Source of the DNA: Streptomyces aculeolatus
GTDB lineage: Bacteria; Actinomycetota; Actinomycetes; Streptomycetales; Streptomycetaceae
Assembly (NCBI RefSeq): GCF_020400605.1
Contig: NZ_JAINRD010000004.1
Location: 1-64,000, forward strand
DNA: 64,000 nucleotides
Reading direction: 5' to 3'
How positions within the stretch are numbered: position 1 is the stretch's first letter; every line of letters begins with the position of its first letter. Below the pieces are notes generated by a model that did not search any database, was not told where the DNA came from, and was given only the letters and a program-made list of their open reading frames with translations. Positions 33,394-41,843 of this stretch are shown piece by piece. The translations under genes were made by a program, and so were the position numbers.

Positions 33394-34194
33394 ATGTCGC
33401 AGCAACTCGCCCTCTCGGTCGACTTCGGCGGAGGGTTCAGCGATGCGTTCTCCAAGCTGATCGGCTTCATCCCGAAGCTGATCGCCTTCCTCCTCGTCCT
33501 GGTCGTCGGCTGGCTCGTGGTCAAGCTGATAGCCAAGGCGCTGGGGAAGATCCTGGACCACGCGGGCTTCACCAGGCTCGCGGAGCGCGGCGGCATCGGC
33601 CGCGCGCTGCAGAACTCGAAGTACGACGCCACCGGGATCGTCGTCAAGATCATCTACTACACGCTGATGCTGTTCGTGCTGCAGCTCGCGCTGAGCGTCT
33701 TCGGCCCGAACCCGGTCGGCTCGCTGCTCACCGAGCTCGTCGCCTGGCTGCCGAAGCTGCTGGTCGGCGTGGTGATCATGATGGTCGCCATGGCGGTGGC
33801 GACGGCGGTGCGCGACATCATCGGGAGCGCGCTGAGCGGCACGTCGTACGGCAGGACCATGGCGACGATCGCCTGGGCGTTCATCATCGGGCTCGGCGCG
33901 GTCGCCGCGCTCGGGCAGGCCCGGATCGCCACGGCGATCACCGGCCCGCTGCTGATCGCGGTGCTCGCGGCGGCGGCCGGGATCCTGATCGTCGGCGTCG
34001 GCGGCGGCCTGGTCGTGCCGATGCGGGCGCGCTGGGAGCGCTGGCTGACCACGGCCGAGCAGGAGTCGGTGAACGCGCGGGAGAGCGTCTCGGCGTACCA
34101 GCGGGGCCGCGCGGACGCGGCCGGGCAGCCGGCGGGCCAGGAGTACTCGGGGACGGCGCCGCCGCGGGCGGACGAGGGCGACGACATGCGGTGA
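33394..34194 (+). CDS. Conserved TM-helix-repeat (mechanosensitive-channel-like) membrane protein
   Basis: A 266-aa membrane protein resembling the CmpX/MscS-related family with the conserved 'TM_helix' repeat. The first repeat (PKLIAFLLVLVVGWLVVKLIAKALGKILDHAGF, ~25-58) recurs as WLPKLLVGVVIMMVAMAVATAVRDII (~120-145). A third hydrophobic region (~155-205) and a hydrophilic tail with acidic end follow. It lacks the MscS beta domain, so channel activity is uncertain. ATG 33394 follows AGAGAGG. An imperfect hairpin terminator follows. Confidence 0.78.
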   Translation: MSQQLALSVDFGGGFSDAFSKLIGFIPKLIAFLLVLVVGWLVVKLIAKALGKILDHAGFTRLAERGGIGRALQNSKYDATGIVVKIIYYTLMLFVLQLALSVFGPNPVGSLLTELVAWLPKLLVGVVIMMVAMAVATAVRDIIGSALSGTSYGRTMATIAWAFIIGLGAVAALGQARIATAITGPLLIAVLAAAAGILIVGVGGGLVVPMRARWERWLTTAEQESVNARESVSAYQRGRADAAGQPAGQEYSGTAPPRADEGDDMR

Positions 34195-34203
34195 CACGGG
34201 GCG

Positions 34204-34246
34204 GGCCCGTCGGCCGGAGCGCGGCAGCGCCGCCGGCCGGCGGGCC
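34204..34246. terminator. Hairpin terminator
   Basis: Arms GGCCCGTCGGCCGG (34204-34217) and CCGGCCGGCGGGCC (34233-34246) pair with one mismatch over 14 bp, just after the MscS-like gene. Confidence 0.7.
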
Positions 34247-34318
34247 TTCGCGTTGCCGCGGGGGGATGGCCCGTACGGGCGGGGGCGCGGCCCGTAGCGC
34301 TCGGAAGCCGCCCGTCGG

Positions 34319-34699
34319 CTACTGCTCGGCCGACAGCAGGTCGTATTCGCGGATCAGCCAGCAGACCGCCGTCAGCCGCAGCACCGCGAAGTCGTACCCG
34401 ACCGGCTCGCGCCAGTCGCTCTCGGCGAGCACGTCGGTGAAGCCGACCACGTAGTCCGTGAGGTCCTCGCGCCGCATCCGCTGCGGCGCGCAGACGCGCT
34501 CGATCCGCTGCGGCAGGAGGTCGTGCCAGGGGCGGCGCTGCCGGGGCACCAACGCGTCGCGCACGGCGGCCGCGTGCTGGTCGACGGCCGCGACGAGCCC
34601 CGGCTCGAAAGCGAACTCCGACAGCCGGGGCAGGTACCTGGCGGCGACGGCGGTCAGCGGGCAGCCGACGGCCTCGTCCTCGGGTCCTCCCACGTTCAC
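34319..34699 (-). CDS. DUF6401-like small protein
   Basis: A ~126-aa soluble helical protein. The pattern ([50 protein letters not shown]) resembles the DUF6401 family found near natural-product and regulatory genes in Streptomyces. The start is uncertain: GTG 34699 is chosen for length but has only a weak ribosome site. Function unknown; no signal peptide. Confidence 0.6.
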   Translation of the reverse strand: MNVGGPEDEAVGCPLTAVAARYLPRLSEFAFEPGLVAAVDQHAAAVRDALVPRQRRPWHDLLPQRIERVCAPQRMRREDLTDYVVGFTDVLAESDWREPVGYDFAVLRLTAVCWLIREYDLLSAEQ

Positions 34700-34819
34700 C
34701 GGTCGACTGTAACCCGGATCCGGCGGGCCTCCGGCCGTGACGTACGTCCCAAGCACCCCCGCCCGTCCCGCGGGCGGTGTTTCCAACCCGGCGGTCCGCC
34801 ACTATGCTCCGGCAACGCA

Positions 34820-34833
34820 TGGGAGCGCTCCCA
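34820..34833. promoter_or_regulatory. Perfect CebR operator upstream of GH6 glucanase
   Basis: TGGGAGCGCTCCCA, the exact 14-bp palindrome bound by CebR, the cellobiose-responsive LacI-family repressor of Streptomyces. It ends 60 bp before the GH6 start codon. cebR itself is not in the window. Confidence 0.92.
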
Positions 34834-34893
34834 GACCCGCACACCCCCCACCCGGAGACCCGTCTCCGGCAGACGCGACAAGGACGGACCACC

Positions 34894-35883
34894 ATGCGCG
34901 CACGCATCCCGCACCGATGGCAACGCACCGCCCTCGCGGGCCTCCTCGGCGCCGGCCTCGCCTTCGCCGGGCTCGCCACCGCGGCCCCGGCGGCGGAGCC
35001 GGACACCGGTGCGCACGCCCCGGCCACCGCCGCCCAACTGCCCGGCCCGCTGTACGTCGACCCCGACTCCCAGGTCCGGCGGTGGACCGCGGCCAACCCC
35101 GGCGACTGGCGGCAGCCGGTCATCGCCGACCGCATCGCCTCCCAGCCGCAGGCCCGCTGGCTCTCCCAGTACAACCCCGGCACCGTGCAGCAGGAGGTCG
35201 CCGGCTACATGTCCGCCGCCGGCGACGCCCTGCCCGTGCTCTCGGTCTACGGCATCCCCAACCGCGACTGCGGCGGCGCCAGTTCCGGCGGCGCACCCGA
35301 CCTGCCCTCGTACCAGAACTGGATCCGGCTGATCGCCGACGGCCTCGGCGGCCACCCCGTGGTGATCATCCTGGAGACCGACGCGCTCGCCCTGGAGGAC
35401 TGCCTCGACCAGGCCGGCCGCGACGCCCGGCACGCGGCGCTCCGGGAGGCCGTCACCACCCTGAAGTCCGCCGGCCCCGAGACCCACGTCTACCTCGACG
35501 GCGGCCACTCCGCCTGGCACTCCCCCGCCGACCAGGCCGCCCGGCTGTCGGCCTCCGGGGTCGCGGAGGCGGACGGCGTCTTCACCAACGTCTCCAACTT
35601 CCGCACCACCGCGGAGGAGATCGCGTACGGCAAGCAGATCCTGGCCGCCGTCGGCGACCCGGACCTGAACCTGGTCGTGGACACCAGCCGCAACGGCAAC
35701 GGCTCCAACGGCGAGTGGTGCGACCCCTCCGGCCGCGCCCTGGGCGCCGACCCGACGCTCGCCACCGGCGACGACGCCGTCGACGCGCTGCTGTGGGTCA
35801 AGCCGCCCGGCGAGGCGGACGGCTGCGCGGCGGGGGCGGGGCAGTTCGTCCCCGACCTGGCGTACGCGCTGGCGACCAACTGA
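34894..35883 (+). CDS. Secreted GH6 endo-/cellobiohydrolase (cellulase)
   Basis: A 329-aa secreted GH6 catalytic domain with a Sec/Tat-like signal (~1-33) and no carbohydrate-binding module, so it is a single-domain enzyme. It hydrolyses beta-1,4-glucan with inversion. Visible family motifs: VLSVYGIPNRDCGGASSGG (~110-128, with the catalytic-site Asp), VVIILETDALALEDC (~150-164, normally EPD: Pro replaced by Thr, Asp kept), THVYLDGGHSAWH (~192-204), NVSNF, and VVDTSRNGNG. ATG 34894 follows AAGGAC. A perfect CebR operator lies 60 bp upstream, so it should be induced by cellobiose. Confidence 0.93.
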   Translation: MRARIPHRWQRTALAGLLGAGLAFAGLATAAPAAEPDTGAHAPATAAQLPGPLYVDPDSQVRRWTAANPGDWRQPVIADRIASQPQARWLSQYNPGTVQQEVAGYMSAAGDALPVLSVYGIPNRDCGGASSGGAPDLPSYQNWIRLIADGLGGHPVVIILETDALALEDCLDQAGRDARHAALREAVTTLKSAGPETHVYLDGGHSAWHSPADQAARLSASGVAEADGVFTNVSNFRTTAEEIAYGKQILAAVGDPDLNLVVDTSRNGNGSNGEWCDPSGRALGADPTLATGDDAVDALLWVKPPGEADGCAAGAGQFVPDLAYALATN

Positions 35884-35895
35884 TCCTGCGCGCCA

Positions 35896-35921
35896 CCGGC
35901 CCGGCTGTTCAGCCGGGCCGG
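35896..35921. terminator. Hairpin terminator after GH6 gene
   Basis: Perfect 11-bp arms CCGGCCCGGCT / AGCCGGGCCGG with a GTTC loop. Confidence 0.85.
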
Positions 35922-35973
35922 TCCGGGTCGGCCGCCACCGACCCGGACCGGCCCCGGCTCTCAGGGGTGGTCC

Positions 35974-37944
35974 TCACGGATAGATCAGCGGCTCGTAGCC
36001 CGCGCGCACGTCGGACTCCGAGGACTTGACGTACACCTCGGACGGCGGGCCCGGGTCGACGCCGTAGTACGTGTACTCCAGCACGGCCGGGCAGGTGGCG
36101 CCGCCGATCTCGACGGTGGTCTTCTTCGCCAGCTTGCCGGTGCGCAGCTCGTAGACCCGGACGGGGATGTCCCGGTTCTTGAACGCCACGTTCTGGACCC
36201 CGCCGACCGCCAGGTCCGACTCGTACGGGCAGTTCCCCACCGTGTCGCCGTGCTTCGACGAGCCCGCGCAGATGATCGCCACCGCGTCCTTCGGGTCCTT
36301 CGCCAGCCAGGAGGACGGCAGCTTCGAGCGGTGCTTGCTCTGGCCGATGAGCATCGCGCGGTGCGGGCCGTCGCCGCGGTACGCCTCGGCGCCGCGGTAC
36401 GGGGCCGGGTTGTCGCAGTACTCCGGCTTCTCGCCGTACGGGCCGGGCTTCAGCAGGCCGCGTACGTTGTCGAGCTGGATGGCCAGGTCCGCGCGCTCGA
36501 CGCCGTCCTCGGCCGCACCGGCCAGCTCGCTGTCGGGGTACTCGTCGAGGAGCTGCTCGTACTGGGTGCGGGCCTGCTTCCAGATGTCGTCGGCCATCAG
36601 CGCGTCGCCGCAGTCGACGATCGCGGCGGGCGCCACCTCGGGGACGATGTCGGCGGCGCGTGCCAGGTCGTCGCCGTCCGCGGTCTTGCGGGCGCCGAGC
36701 CAGTCGGTGACCTCCTTGGTCTGGCAGGCGTCGTCGGTGGGCAGTGCGCCGAGGAACTCGTCGAGCGCGCCGTCCACATCGCCGCTGCGGTCCTCACCGT
36801 CCTCGCCCCCGTCCCCGTAGTCCTCCAGGACGGTGGCGAGGTGGCCGAAACCCGCGCTCAGCGCGTCGGTGTCGCCGGTCAGTCCGGTCTCCAGCTCGCT
36901 CCCGGCCTGGGCGAGGAGGAGGTCCGCGCGGCGGCCGGCGGCGCCGTCCCAGAGCGCGCCGGGGTGTTCGGCGTACGCCTTGAGCGTGCGGGCGCCGCGC
37001 ACCCGGTCCTCGTCCGCCTGGCGCTCCGCCTTGAGCAGCAGCTCGCACGCCTCGGTGCTCTCCTCGGCCCGGGCCGTCAGCGGGGCGTCCGCGAGGCGGT
37101 GGCCGAACCAGAGGCCGTCGAGGTCGGAGATCGCCTCGGCGCACTTGTCGGCACGGTGGGCGTCGGCGGCGTTGCCCTCGATCCGGGAGGCGTCGAGGCG
37201 CAGGGCGGTGCAGGCGAGGATCACCGGGGCGGCGACGAGGAGGGCGACGAGGCGGTCGCGGCGTACGTTCACGGGGAGCGCGGGAGGTGCCGCGGGCGGG
37301 GGTGGCGGCGCGGGGGGTGCGGGCGGTCCCGGGGGCGCGTCGGCGGGTTCTGCCTCCGCGGCGTGCGCCACCGCGCCGGGGTGCTGGGACGCGGCGGCCG
37401 GCGGCGGTTCTGCGGCCGGCTGTTCCGCCGTGGCCTGCGCCGATGTCTCCGCCGCGGCTCCGCGGCGGGGCAGCCGGCCGCCGGCGAGGTACCAGCCGTG
37501 CACCGTGACGCCGATCCACCACGCGAGCACGACGGCCTGGAACCACACGTTCCGTCCGGCCGTCGCGAGCAGGACGACGAGCACGACCGACACGCCCGCG
37601 GCACCGACGGCGATCCTGGGCCTGCGGAGCATCCCGTAACCGATGCCCAGCAGCGAGGCGTTGGCCAGGCCGACGGCGTACGGGTCGCGGGGCCGCACGG
37701 GCACGGGCGCCAGCTCGTACACGGGGCGGTCGGGGCCGAACGAGAGTATGTCGGGCTCGGTGGGCTGGTGCCCGGCGGCGCCGGGTGGGCCGGGCTCGGC
37801 GGGCGGCCCGGGTTCGACGGAGAACGCCGGCTCGGTGGGCGGCCCGGTTTCTGCGGGGCGCCCGGGTTCTGCGGGCTGTCCGGATCCTGTGGGCTGCCCG
37901 GGTTCGGACGGCGGCTCGCTGGGCTTCGGAGGAAACGCTTCCAT
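35974..37944 (-). CDS. Large membrane protein with Pro-rich N-terminus and extracytoplasmic helical-repeat domain
   Basis: A 656-aa protein. Residues ~1-60 are Pro/Glu/Gly-rich low-complexity. Two hydrophobic helices at ~112-145 (AVGAAGVSVVLVVLLATAG; AVVLAWWIGVTVHGWYLAGG) are followed by an Ala/Pro-rich linker (~165-225), a third helix ~232-250, and a long hydrophilic domain (~255-656). That domain includes tetratricopeptide-like helical stretches (WKQARTQYEQLLDEYPDSELAGAAEDGVERA). The C-terminal 130 residues contain several Cys and look like a separate secreted beta domain. ATG 37944 has AAAGGG 7 nt upstream. Family unassigned; a surface or stress-sensing role is only a guess. Confidence 0.65.
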   Translation of the reverse strand: MEAFPPKPSEPPSEPGQPTGSGQPAEPGRPAETGPPTEPAFSVEPGPPAEPGPPGAAGHQPTEPDILSFGPDRPVYELAPVPVRPRDPYAVGLANASLLGIGYGMLRRPRIAVGAAGVSVVLVVLLATAGRNVWFQAVVLAWWIGVTVHGWYLAGGRLPRRGAAAETSAQATAEQPAAEPPPAAASQHPGAVAHAAEAEPADAPPGPPAPPAPPPPPAAPPALPVNVRRDRLVALLVAAPVILACTALRLDASRIEGNAADAHRADKCAEAISDLDGLWFGHRLADAPLTARAEESTEACELLLKAERQADEDRVRGARTLKAYAEHPGALWDGAAGRRADLLLAQAGSELETGLTGDTDALSAGFGHLATVLEDYGDGGEDGEDRSGDVDGALDEFLGALPTDDACQTKEVTDWLGARKTADGDDLARAADIVPEVAPAAIVDCGDALMADDIWKQARTQYEQLLDEYPDSELAGAAEDGVERADLAIQLDNVRGLLKPGPYGEKPEYCDNPAPYRGAEAYRGDGPHRAMLIGQSKHRSKLPSSWLAKDPKDAVAIICAGSSKHGDTVGNCPYESDLAVGGVQNVAFKNRDIPVRVYELRTGKLAKKTTVEIGGATCPAVLEYTYYGVDPGPPSEVYVKSSESDVRAGYEPLIYP

Positions 37945-38166
37945 CAGGATCCCTTTCTCGGGCGAGCCACCGGCGGCCGTCTCCATCCTTCGCCACCCGA
38001 GCCGGGAGGGGTCCCGGGAAAACCCGCCTCCCGGCGGGGACTTCGGCCGCCAGGAAGATCGTGGCCCATCGCGGGCCCGCCGAACAGGCGGTTGCCGGCC
38101 TTGCCGCACGAGCCGGGAGCACAGCGGGCTCCGCGCGCCCCTCGGGGAAGGGGCGCGCCGTACCCG

Positions 38167-38859
38167 CTAGTGCGCCGTGAGTGCCTCCACAAGACCCTCC
38201 ATCCCGTCGAAGTACCAGTCGAACTCGTCCGTCTCCGCCGGCGGGTCGCCCACCGGGCGCGGAACGTACGCCGTCCGCAGGCCGTTCTCCCGCGCCGCCC
38301 GCAGGTCCCAGGCGTGCGCGGCGACCATCAGCACCCGCTCGGGCGGGCAGTCGGCGGCCTCGGCGGCGAGCCGGTAGACCTCCGGCGCCGGCTTGTAGGC
38401 CCGTACCGCAGCGCCCGACAGGGCCTGGTGCCAGCGCAGCCCGCCGTGCGCGGCGAGCCGCAGCAGTGCGGGGCCGGCGGCGTTGGAGAGCCCGGCCACC
38501 GGGAAGTGCCGCGCGACGCGGTCGAGTCCGGCGGCGGAGTCGGGCCACGGGGGCAGCCGCCGGGTGGCGGTGGCCAGCCGGGCGACGGCCGCCGGGGCGG
38601 TGACGCCGGCGCGTTCGGCCACCCGCTCCGCGGCCTCGCGGTCGACGGTCTCGCTGTCCGCGTACGGGCGCTCGCCCCGGGCCATCCGCGCCTGCTCGTC
38701 CTCGACGTGTCCCTGCCACAGGGCCAGGAGTTCGTCGGCGGCCGCGTCGTCGGCCGCCGGCGCGGCGGCGCGGATCTCGGCGCGCAGGCCGCCGGGTTCG
38801 TCGACGAGCGTGCCGAGGACGTCGAAGACGACGATCTCGGCGTCGCGGATCTCGGGCAT
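38167..38859 (-). CDS. HAD-family hydrolase, haloacid dehalogenase type II
   Basis: A 230-aa L-2-haloacid-dehalogenase-type HAD protein. Motif I is VVFDVLGTLVDE with the nucleophile Asp at ~12; motif II is LSNAAG (~123); motif III Lys is in YKPAPEVYRLA (~155); motif IV is MVAAHAWDLRAARENGLRTAYV (~178-199). Thus the catalytic set is complete. The type II name is conventional; many members dephosphorylate small metabolites instead. ATG 38859 has GGAGAAACGC upstream. Divergent from the LPMO. Confidence 0.9.
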   Translation of the reverse strand: MPEIRDAEIVVFDVLGTLVDEPGGLRAEIRAAAPAADDAAADELLALWQGHVEDEQARMARGERPYADSETVDREAAERVAERAGVTAPAAVARLATATRRLPPWPDSAAGLDRVARHFPVAGLSNAAGPALLRLAAHGGLRWHQALSGAAVRAYKPAPEVYRLAAEAADCPPERVLMVAAHAWDLRAARENGLRTAYVPRPVGDPPAETDEFDWYFDGMEGLVEALTAH

Positions 38860-38998
38860 GCGTTTCTCCTGTTCACGACGGTCCTGTCGTGATCGGCAAC
38901 AACGCCGCGGCCCGGCGCATGCCCGGCGGTGCGGAAAGAGAAGTCGCCAGACGCGCGCACGTTCCGTTTACAGCCGCGAAATCCCGCGCTACCGTCAT

Positions 38999-39012
38999 TG
39001 GGAGCGCTCCCA
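38999..39012. promoter_or_regulatory. Perfect CebR operator upstream of LPMO
   Basis: TGGGAGCGCTCCCA, identical to the site at 34820-34833, 132 bp upstream of the AA10 gene. It places the LPMO in the cellobiose/CebR regulon. Confidence 0.92.
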
Positions 39013-39144
39013 TTGACCTGTTCACGACGAACGTGAGACCCCCTGCCAGGTCGGTCGCCGGCCCCCGGGACTGCCCTGCGGCCCGTCACGCGCACCGAAG
39101 TCGCGGGCTCTCGCGTCAGCGCTCAGGAGAACCCGGAGGAGACC

Positions 39145-40161
39145 ATGACCATGGCTGTCCAACGACTCGTCCGCGCCGGCAGATCGCTCCGCCTCCGGCG
39201 CACGCTCGCCCTCGCCGGGGTCGCCGGCATCGCGACCGCCGCGCTGGCGGTGCCGACGCCCGCGTCCGCCCACGGCGTCGCGATGGTGCCCGGCTCGCGT
39301 ACGTTCCTGTGCTACAAGGACCTGGTCGCGAACGGCTCCACGCAGATGCCGCAGAACCCGGCGTGCGCAGCGGCGGTGCAGTCCGCCGGCACGACCCCGC
39401 TGTACAACTGGTTCGCCGTGCTGGACTCCAACGCCGGCGGGCGCGGCCAGGGCTACGTGGCCGACGGCAAGCTGTGCAGCGCCGGCGACCGGAGCCCGTA
39501 CAACTTCTCGCCGTACAACGCGGCCCGCACCGACTGGCCGGTCACGCACCTCACGTCCGGCTCGAACATCAACCTCGAATACAGCAACTGGGCGCACCAC
39601 CCGGGCAAGTTCGAGGTGTACATCACCAACAACGGCTGGAGCCCGTCCAAGACCCTGGCCTGGGGCGACCTGACGCACCTCCAGACGGTCACCAACCCGC
39701 CGCAGGCGGGGGGCGCGGGCTCGGACGGCGGGCACTACTACTGGAACCTGCAACTGCCGCAGCGCAGCGGACAGCACATGCTGTTCATCCAGTGGATCCG
39801 CTCGGACAGCCAGGAGAACTTCTTCTCCTGCTCGGACGTGGTGTTCGACGGCGGCAACGGACAGGTCACCGGCCTGACGCCGGGCGCGATGTCGGCGGAC
39901 GAGGTCCGGGCGCTGGGCGCGGACCAGGACAACACCAAGGCCGACCCGGTCAAGGGCGCGCACGGCGACCACGGCGCGCAGGGCGCGCACACGCAGGCGG
40001 TGGAGACGCTGGACGCGGGCGACTCGAACCTGGCCGCCGCGTCGGACGACTCCTCGGCGGTGCTGCCGGCGGCGCTGGCGGGCGTGGGCGCGGTGATCTT
40101 CGCGGGCGGCGCGCTGGTGTACAACCAGCGGCGGAACGGCCCGGGGAGGCAGCAGGCCTGA
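39145..40161 (+). CDS. AA10 lytic polysaccharide monooxygenase with C-terminal membrane anchor
   Basis: A 338-aa copper LPMO. The signal peptide is removed before His43 (PASA|HGVAMVPG); His43 and a second His in NWAHHPG (~151) form the copper brace. The AA10 core (~43-235) shows the cellulose-active type pattern. After it come a low-complexity stretch (HGDHGAQGAHTQAVE), a hydrophobic helix (LPAALAGVGAVIFAGGALVY, ~309-328) and a basic tail (NQRRNGPGRQQ). This resembles a membrane anchor without an LPXTG sortase motif. ATG 39145 follows GGAGGAGAC. Cellobiose control through CebR is indicated by the operator. Confidence 0.95.
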   Translation: MTMAVQRLVRAGRSLRLRRTLALAGVAGIATAALAVPTPASAHGVAMVPGSRTFLCYKDLVANGSTQMPQNPACAAAVQSAGTTPLYNWFAVLDSNAGGRGQGYVADGKLCSAGDRSPYNFSPYNAARTDWPVTHLTSGSNINLEYSNWAHHPGKFEVYITNNGWSPSKTLAWGDLTHLQTVTNPPQAGGAGSDGGHYYWNLQLPQRSGQHMLFIQWIRSDSQENFFSCSDVVFDGGNGQVTGLTPGAMSADEVRALGADQDNTKADPVKGAHGDHGAQGAHTQAVETLDAGDSNLAAASDDSSAVLPAALAGVGAVIFAGGALVYNQRRNGPGRQQA

Positions 40162-40182
40162 CGGTGGTACGGGGGGGGACCC

Positions 40183-40314
40183 GGCGCCGGATCCGGTGTC
40201 ACGGCGGAAGGACACCGGAGCCGGCGCCACCGCGGACGGGCGCCGGCTCCGGTTGTCGCCGCAGGAAGGACGCCGGATCCGGTGTCGCCCGTGAGGGGCG
40301 CCGGACCCGGTGTC
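40183..40314. repeat. Dispersed GGCGCCGG..CCGGTGTC repeats (4 copies)
   Basis: Copies near 40183, 40239, 40269 and 40297 share GGCGCCGG-NN-CCGGTGTC with small variations. Each is itself a partial inverted repeat. Spacing is irregular (28-56 bp). Confidence 0.75.
40214..40253. terminator. Strong hairpin downstream of LPMO
   Basis: Perfect 15-bp arms ACCGGAGCCGGCGCC / GGCGCCGGCTCCGGT with a 10-nt loop. Probable terminator for LPMO, possibly shared with the convergent TetR gene. Confidence 0.75.
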
Positions 40315-40569
40315 GCCGGTGACGGGCGCCGCTGACGGGCGGCGCGCACCGGCGCCGCGCGGGGCCGGGGCGGAACGGGGGCACCCGGCCCTGCAACCGG
40401 GCCCGGCCGGCGTGGGGTTCGGCCGGGCCCGGACCCGTACCGCCCCGGTCTGGCCCTCCGCCTCCGTCCTGAACGTCGGCCTCGCCCCCGTCCTGTATCT
40501 CCGCCTCCACCCTGGGCCTCCGCCCTTCCGCCCTTCCGCCCTCCCGTCGCGGGCCTCCGCCCCCTCCTC

Positions 40570-41205
40570 CTAGACCTCCGCGTCCGCCTCCGCTCCGTAC
40601 AGCCGCAGGACCCCCGTGCGCAGCGCGTCCGCCGCCGCGGCCGGGGTCATCCGGCCGGCGGCCACCTCGGCGCCCGCCGCGTGCCCGAGGGCGACGGTCG
40701 CGGCGGCCAGCCAGCGGGGCTCGGCGTCACGGGCGAACTCCCCCGACTCCTGGCCGCGGCGGGCGATCCGCTCCAGCCTCTCGGTGATCGGCCGGTGCTG
40801 CTCGGCCTCTTCCTTGCGGTCCGCGGGGGGCGGGTCGGCGTGCCGGAGTCCGGGATAGCGGTCGGCGATCTCCCAGCTCACGTCGAGCAGCCGCAGCAGC
40901 CCGGTGGCGGCGGGGAGTTCGTCGAGGCGGGCGGCGTCCAGGGCCGCGTCGGTCTCGGCGGTGACGCGGTCGAAGACGGCGGTGAGCACCTCGCTGCGCG
41001 AGGGGTAGTGGGCGTAGACGGTCTGGCGGGTGACGCCGGCGGCGGCGGCGATGGCCTCGACGCTGGCCTCGGGCCGCTCGCCGAGCAGCCGGACCGCGGC
41101 GTCGACGATGGCGGACCGGCTGCGCTCGGCGTCGGCGCGGCGGCGGCGCGGGGCCGGGCGGTCCGCCGCGGACCCCGCGGGTTCTCTGGATCCCTGGGAC
41201 GGCAA
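40570..41205 (-). CDS. TetR-family regulator
   Basis: A ~211-aa TetR repressor. The DNA-binding domain (~25-75) includes IVDAAVRLLGERPEASVEAIAAAAGVTRQTVYAHYPSR, with recognition-helix signature TRQTVYAHYPSR. The start is uncertain: TTG 41205 is the most downstream start that keeps the domain intact, while the long upstream open frame would run through its own operator region. Divergent from the SnoaL-HMA-DUF1772 operon. The 35-bp palindrome at 41233-41267 is the probable operator for both. Confidence 0.88.
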   Translation of the reverse strand: MPSQGSREPAGSAADRPAPRRRRADAERSRSAIVDAAVRLLGERPEASVEAIAAAAGVTRQTVYAHYPSRSEVLTAVFDRVTAETDAALDAARLDELPAATGLLRLLDVSWEIADRYPGLRHADPPPADRKEEAEQHRPITERLERIARRGQESGEFARDAEPRWLAAATVALGHAAGAEVAAGRMTPAAAADALRTGVLRLYGAEADAEV

Positions 41206-41232
41206 AGTCTTACACCTTGTCAAAGTTGGGTC

Positions 41233-41267
41233 GGCGCTATATCTTACGAAGTGTAAGAGATAGCGCC
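41233..41267. promoter_or_regulatory. Large imperfect TetR palindrome
   Basis: Two 15-bp arms (GGCGCTATATCTTAC and GTAAGAGATAGCGCC) match at 14 of 15 positions around a 5-bp centre. It sits between the divergent TetR and SnoaL genes. A related TCTTACAC motif at 41208 may be a second site. Confidence 0.8.
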
Positions 41268-41324
41268 CGCGGGTGCTACTTCGCGGTTGCGCGCGGGCTG
41301 GTCCCGCCACCCCGGGGGAGCGAG

Positions 41325-41843
41325 ATGGCAGCCCTTGAGACGACCGGCGGCAAGGCCGCCGACGGGCGGACGGCCCGCCAGTTCATGGCCGAGTTCTTCA
41401 CCTCGTTCACGCGGGAGATCACAGCGGACGACGGAGACCCGGGCCCGGTCGTCGACCGTTACTACACGCCCGACGCCGTGCAGACCGCCGACGGGATCCG
41501 CATCGACCGGGAGCGGCTGGTGGCGCACATCCGCCCGGTCCGCAAGAACCTGTCGGAGTTCGCGTTCGAGGTGCACGAGGCGGTGCGGGAGGGGCAGCGG
41601 ATAGCGGCCCGCTTCACCATCCACGCCACGGACCGCAGGGGCCGGCGCACCGCCACGGAGGTCCACCTCTTCGGCGAGCTGGCACCGGACGGCCGGATGC
41701 GCCGGACGCACCAGCTCAGCCGGACGGTCGAGCCCCCGGAGACGGACGCGAACGGCACGCGGGGGAACGGCACTCAGGGCAACGGCGCGCAGGGGAACGG
41801 CACGCGGGGGAAAGAAGCGAGCGAGGAGGGGGACGGCTCGTGA
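41325..41843 (+). CDS. SnoaL/NTF2-like protein with Asn-Gly repeat tail
   Basis: A 172-aa protein. The NTF2/SnoaL fold occupies ~15-135 (FFTSFTREITADDGDPGPVVDRYYTPDAVQTADGIRI..HIRPVRKNLSEFAFEVHEA). The C-terminal ~35 residues are a degenerate Asn-Gly-rich repeat (NGTRGNGTQGNGAQ), encoded by ~12-bp tandem units around 41748-41812. ATG 41325 follows GGGGGAG; its stop overlaps the next gene by 4 bp. SnoaL folds act as cyclases or scavenging enzymes; no catalytic assignment here. Confidence 0.78.
   Translation: MAALETTGGKAADGRTARQFMAEFFTSFTREITADDGDPGPVVDRYYTPDAVQTADGIRIDRERLVAHIRPVRKNLSEFAFEVHEAVREGQRIAARFTIHATDRRGRRTATEVHLFGELAPDGRMRRTHQLSRTVEPPETDANGTRGNGTQGNGAQGNGTRGKEASEEGDGS

Larger units (their letters stand above)
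40162..40569. other. Intergenic region with GC-rich repeats
   Basis: A 408-bp gap between the convergent LPMO and TetR genes. It contains four copies of an 18-bp repeat (40183-40314), a 15-bp perfect hairpin (40214-40253) and a pyrimidine-rich right half. No gene is seen. The repeats may be a termination or structural element. Confidence 0.5.

Noticed and set aside
39145..40161. Sortase-anchored LPMO
   Set aside because: The C-terminal hydrophobic helix and basic tail lack an LPXTG/LAXTG-type motif, so sortase attachment is not supported.
40183..40314. Repeat cluster as a CRISPR array
   Set aside because: Units are short, degenerate and irregularly spaced; there are no cas genes.
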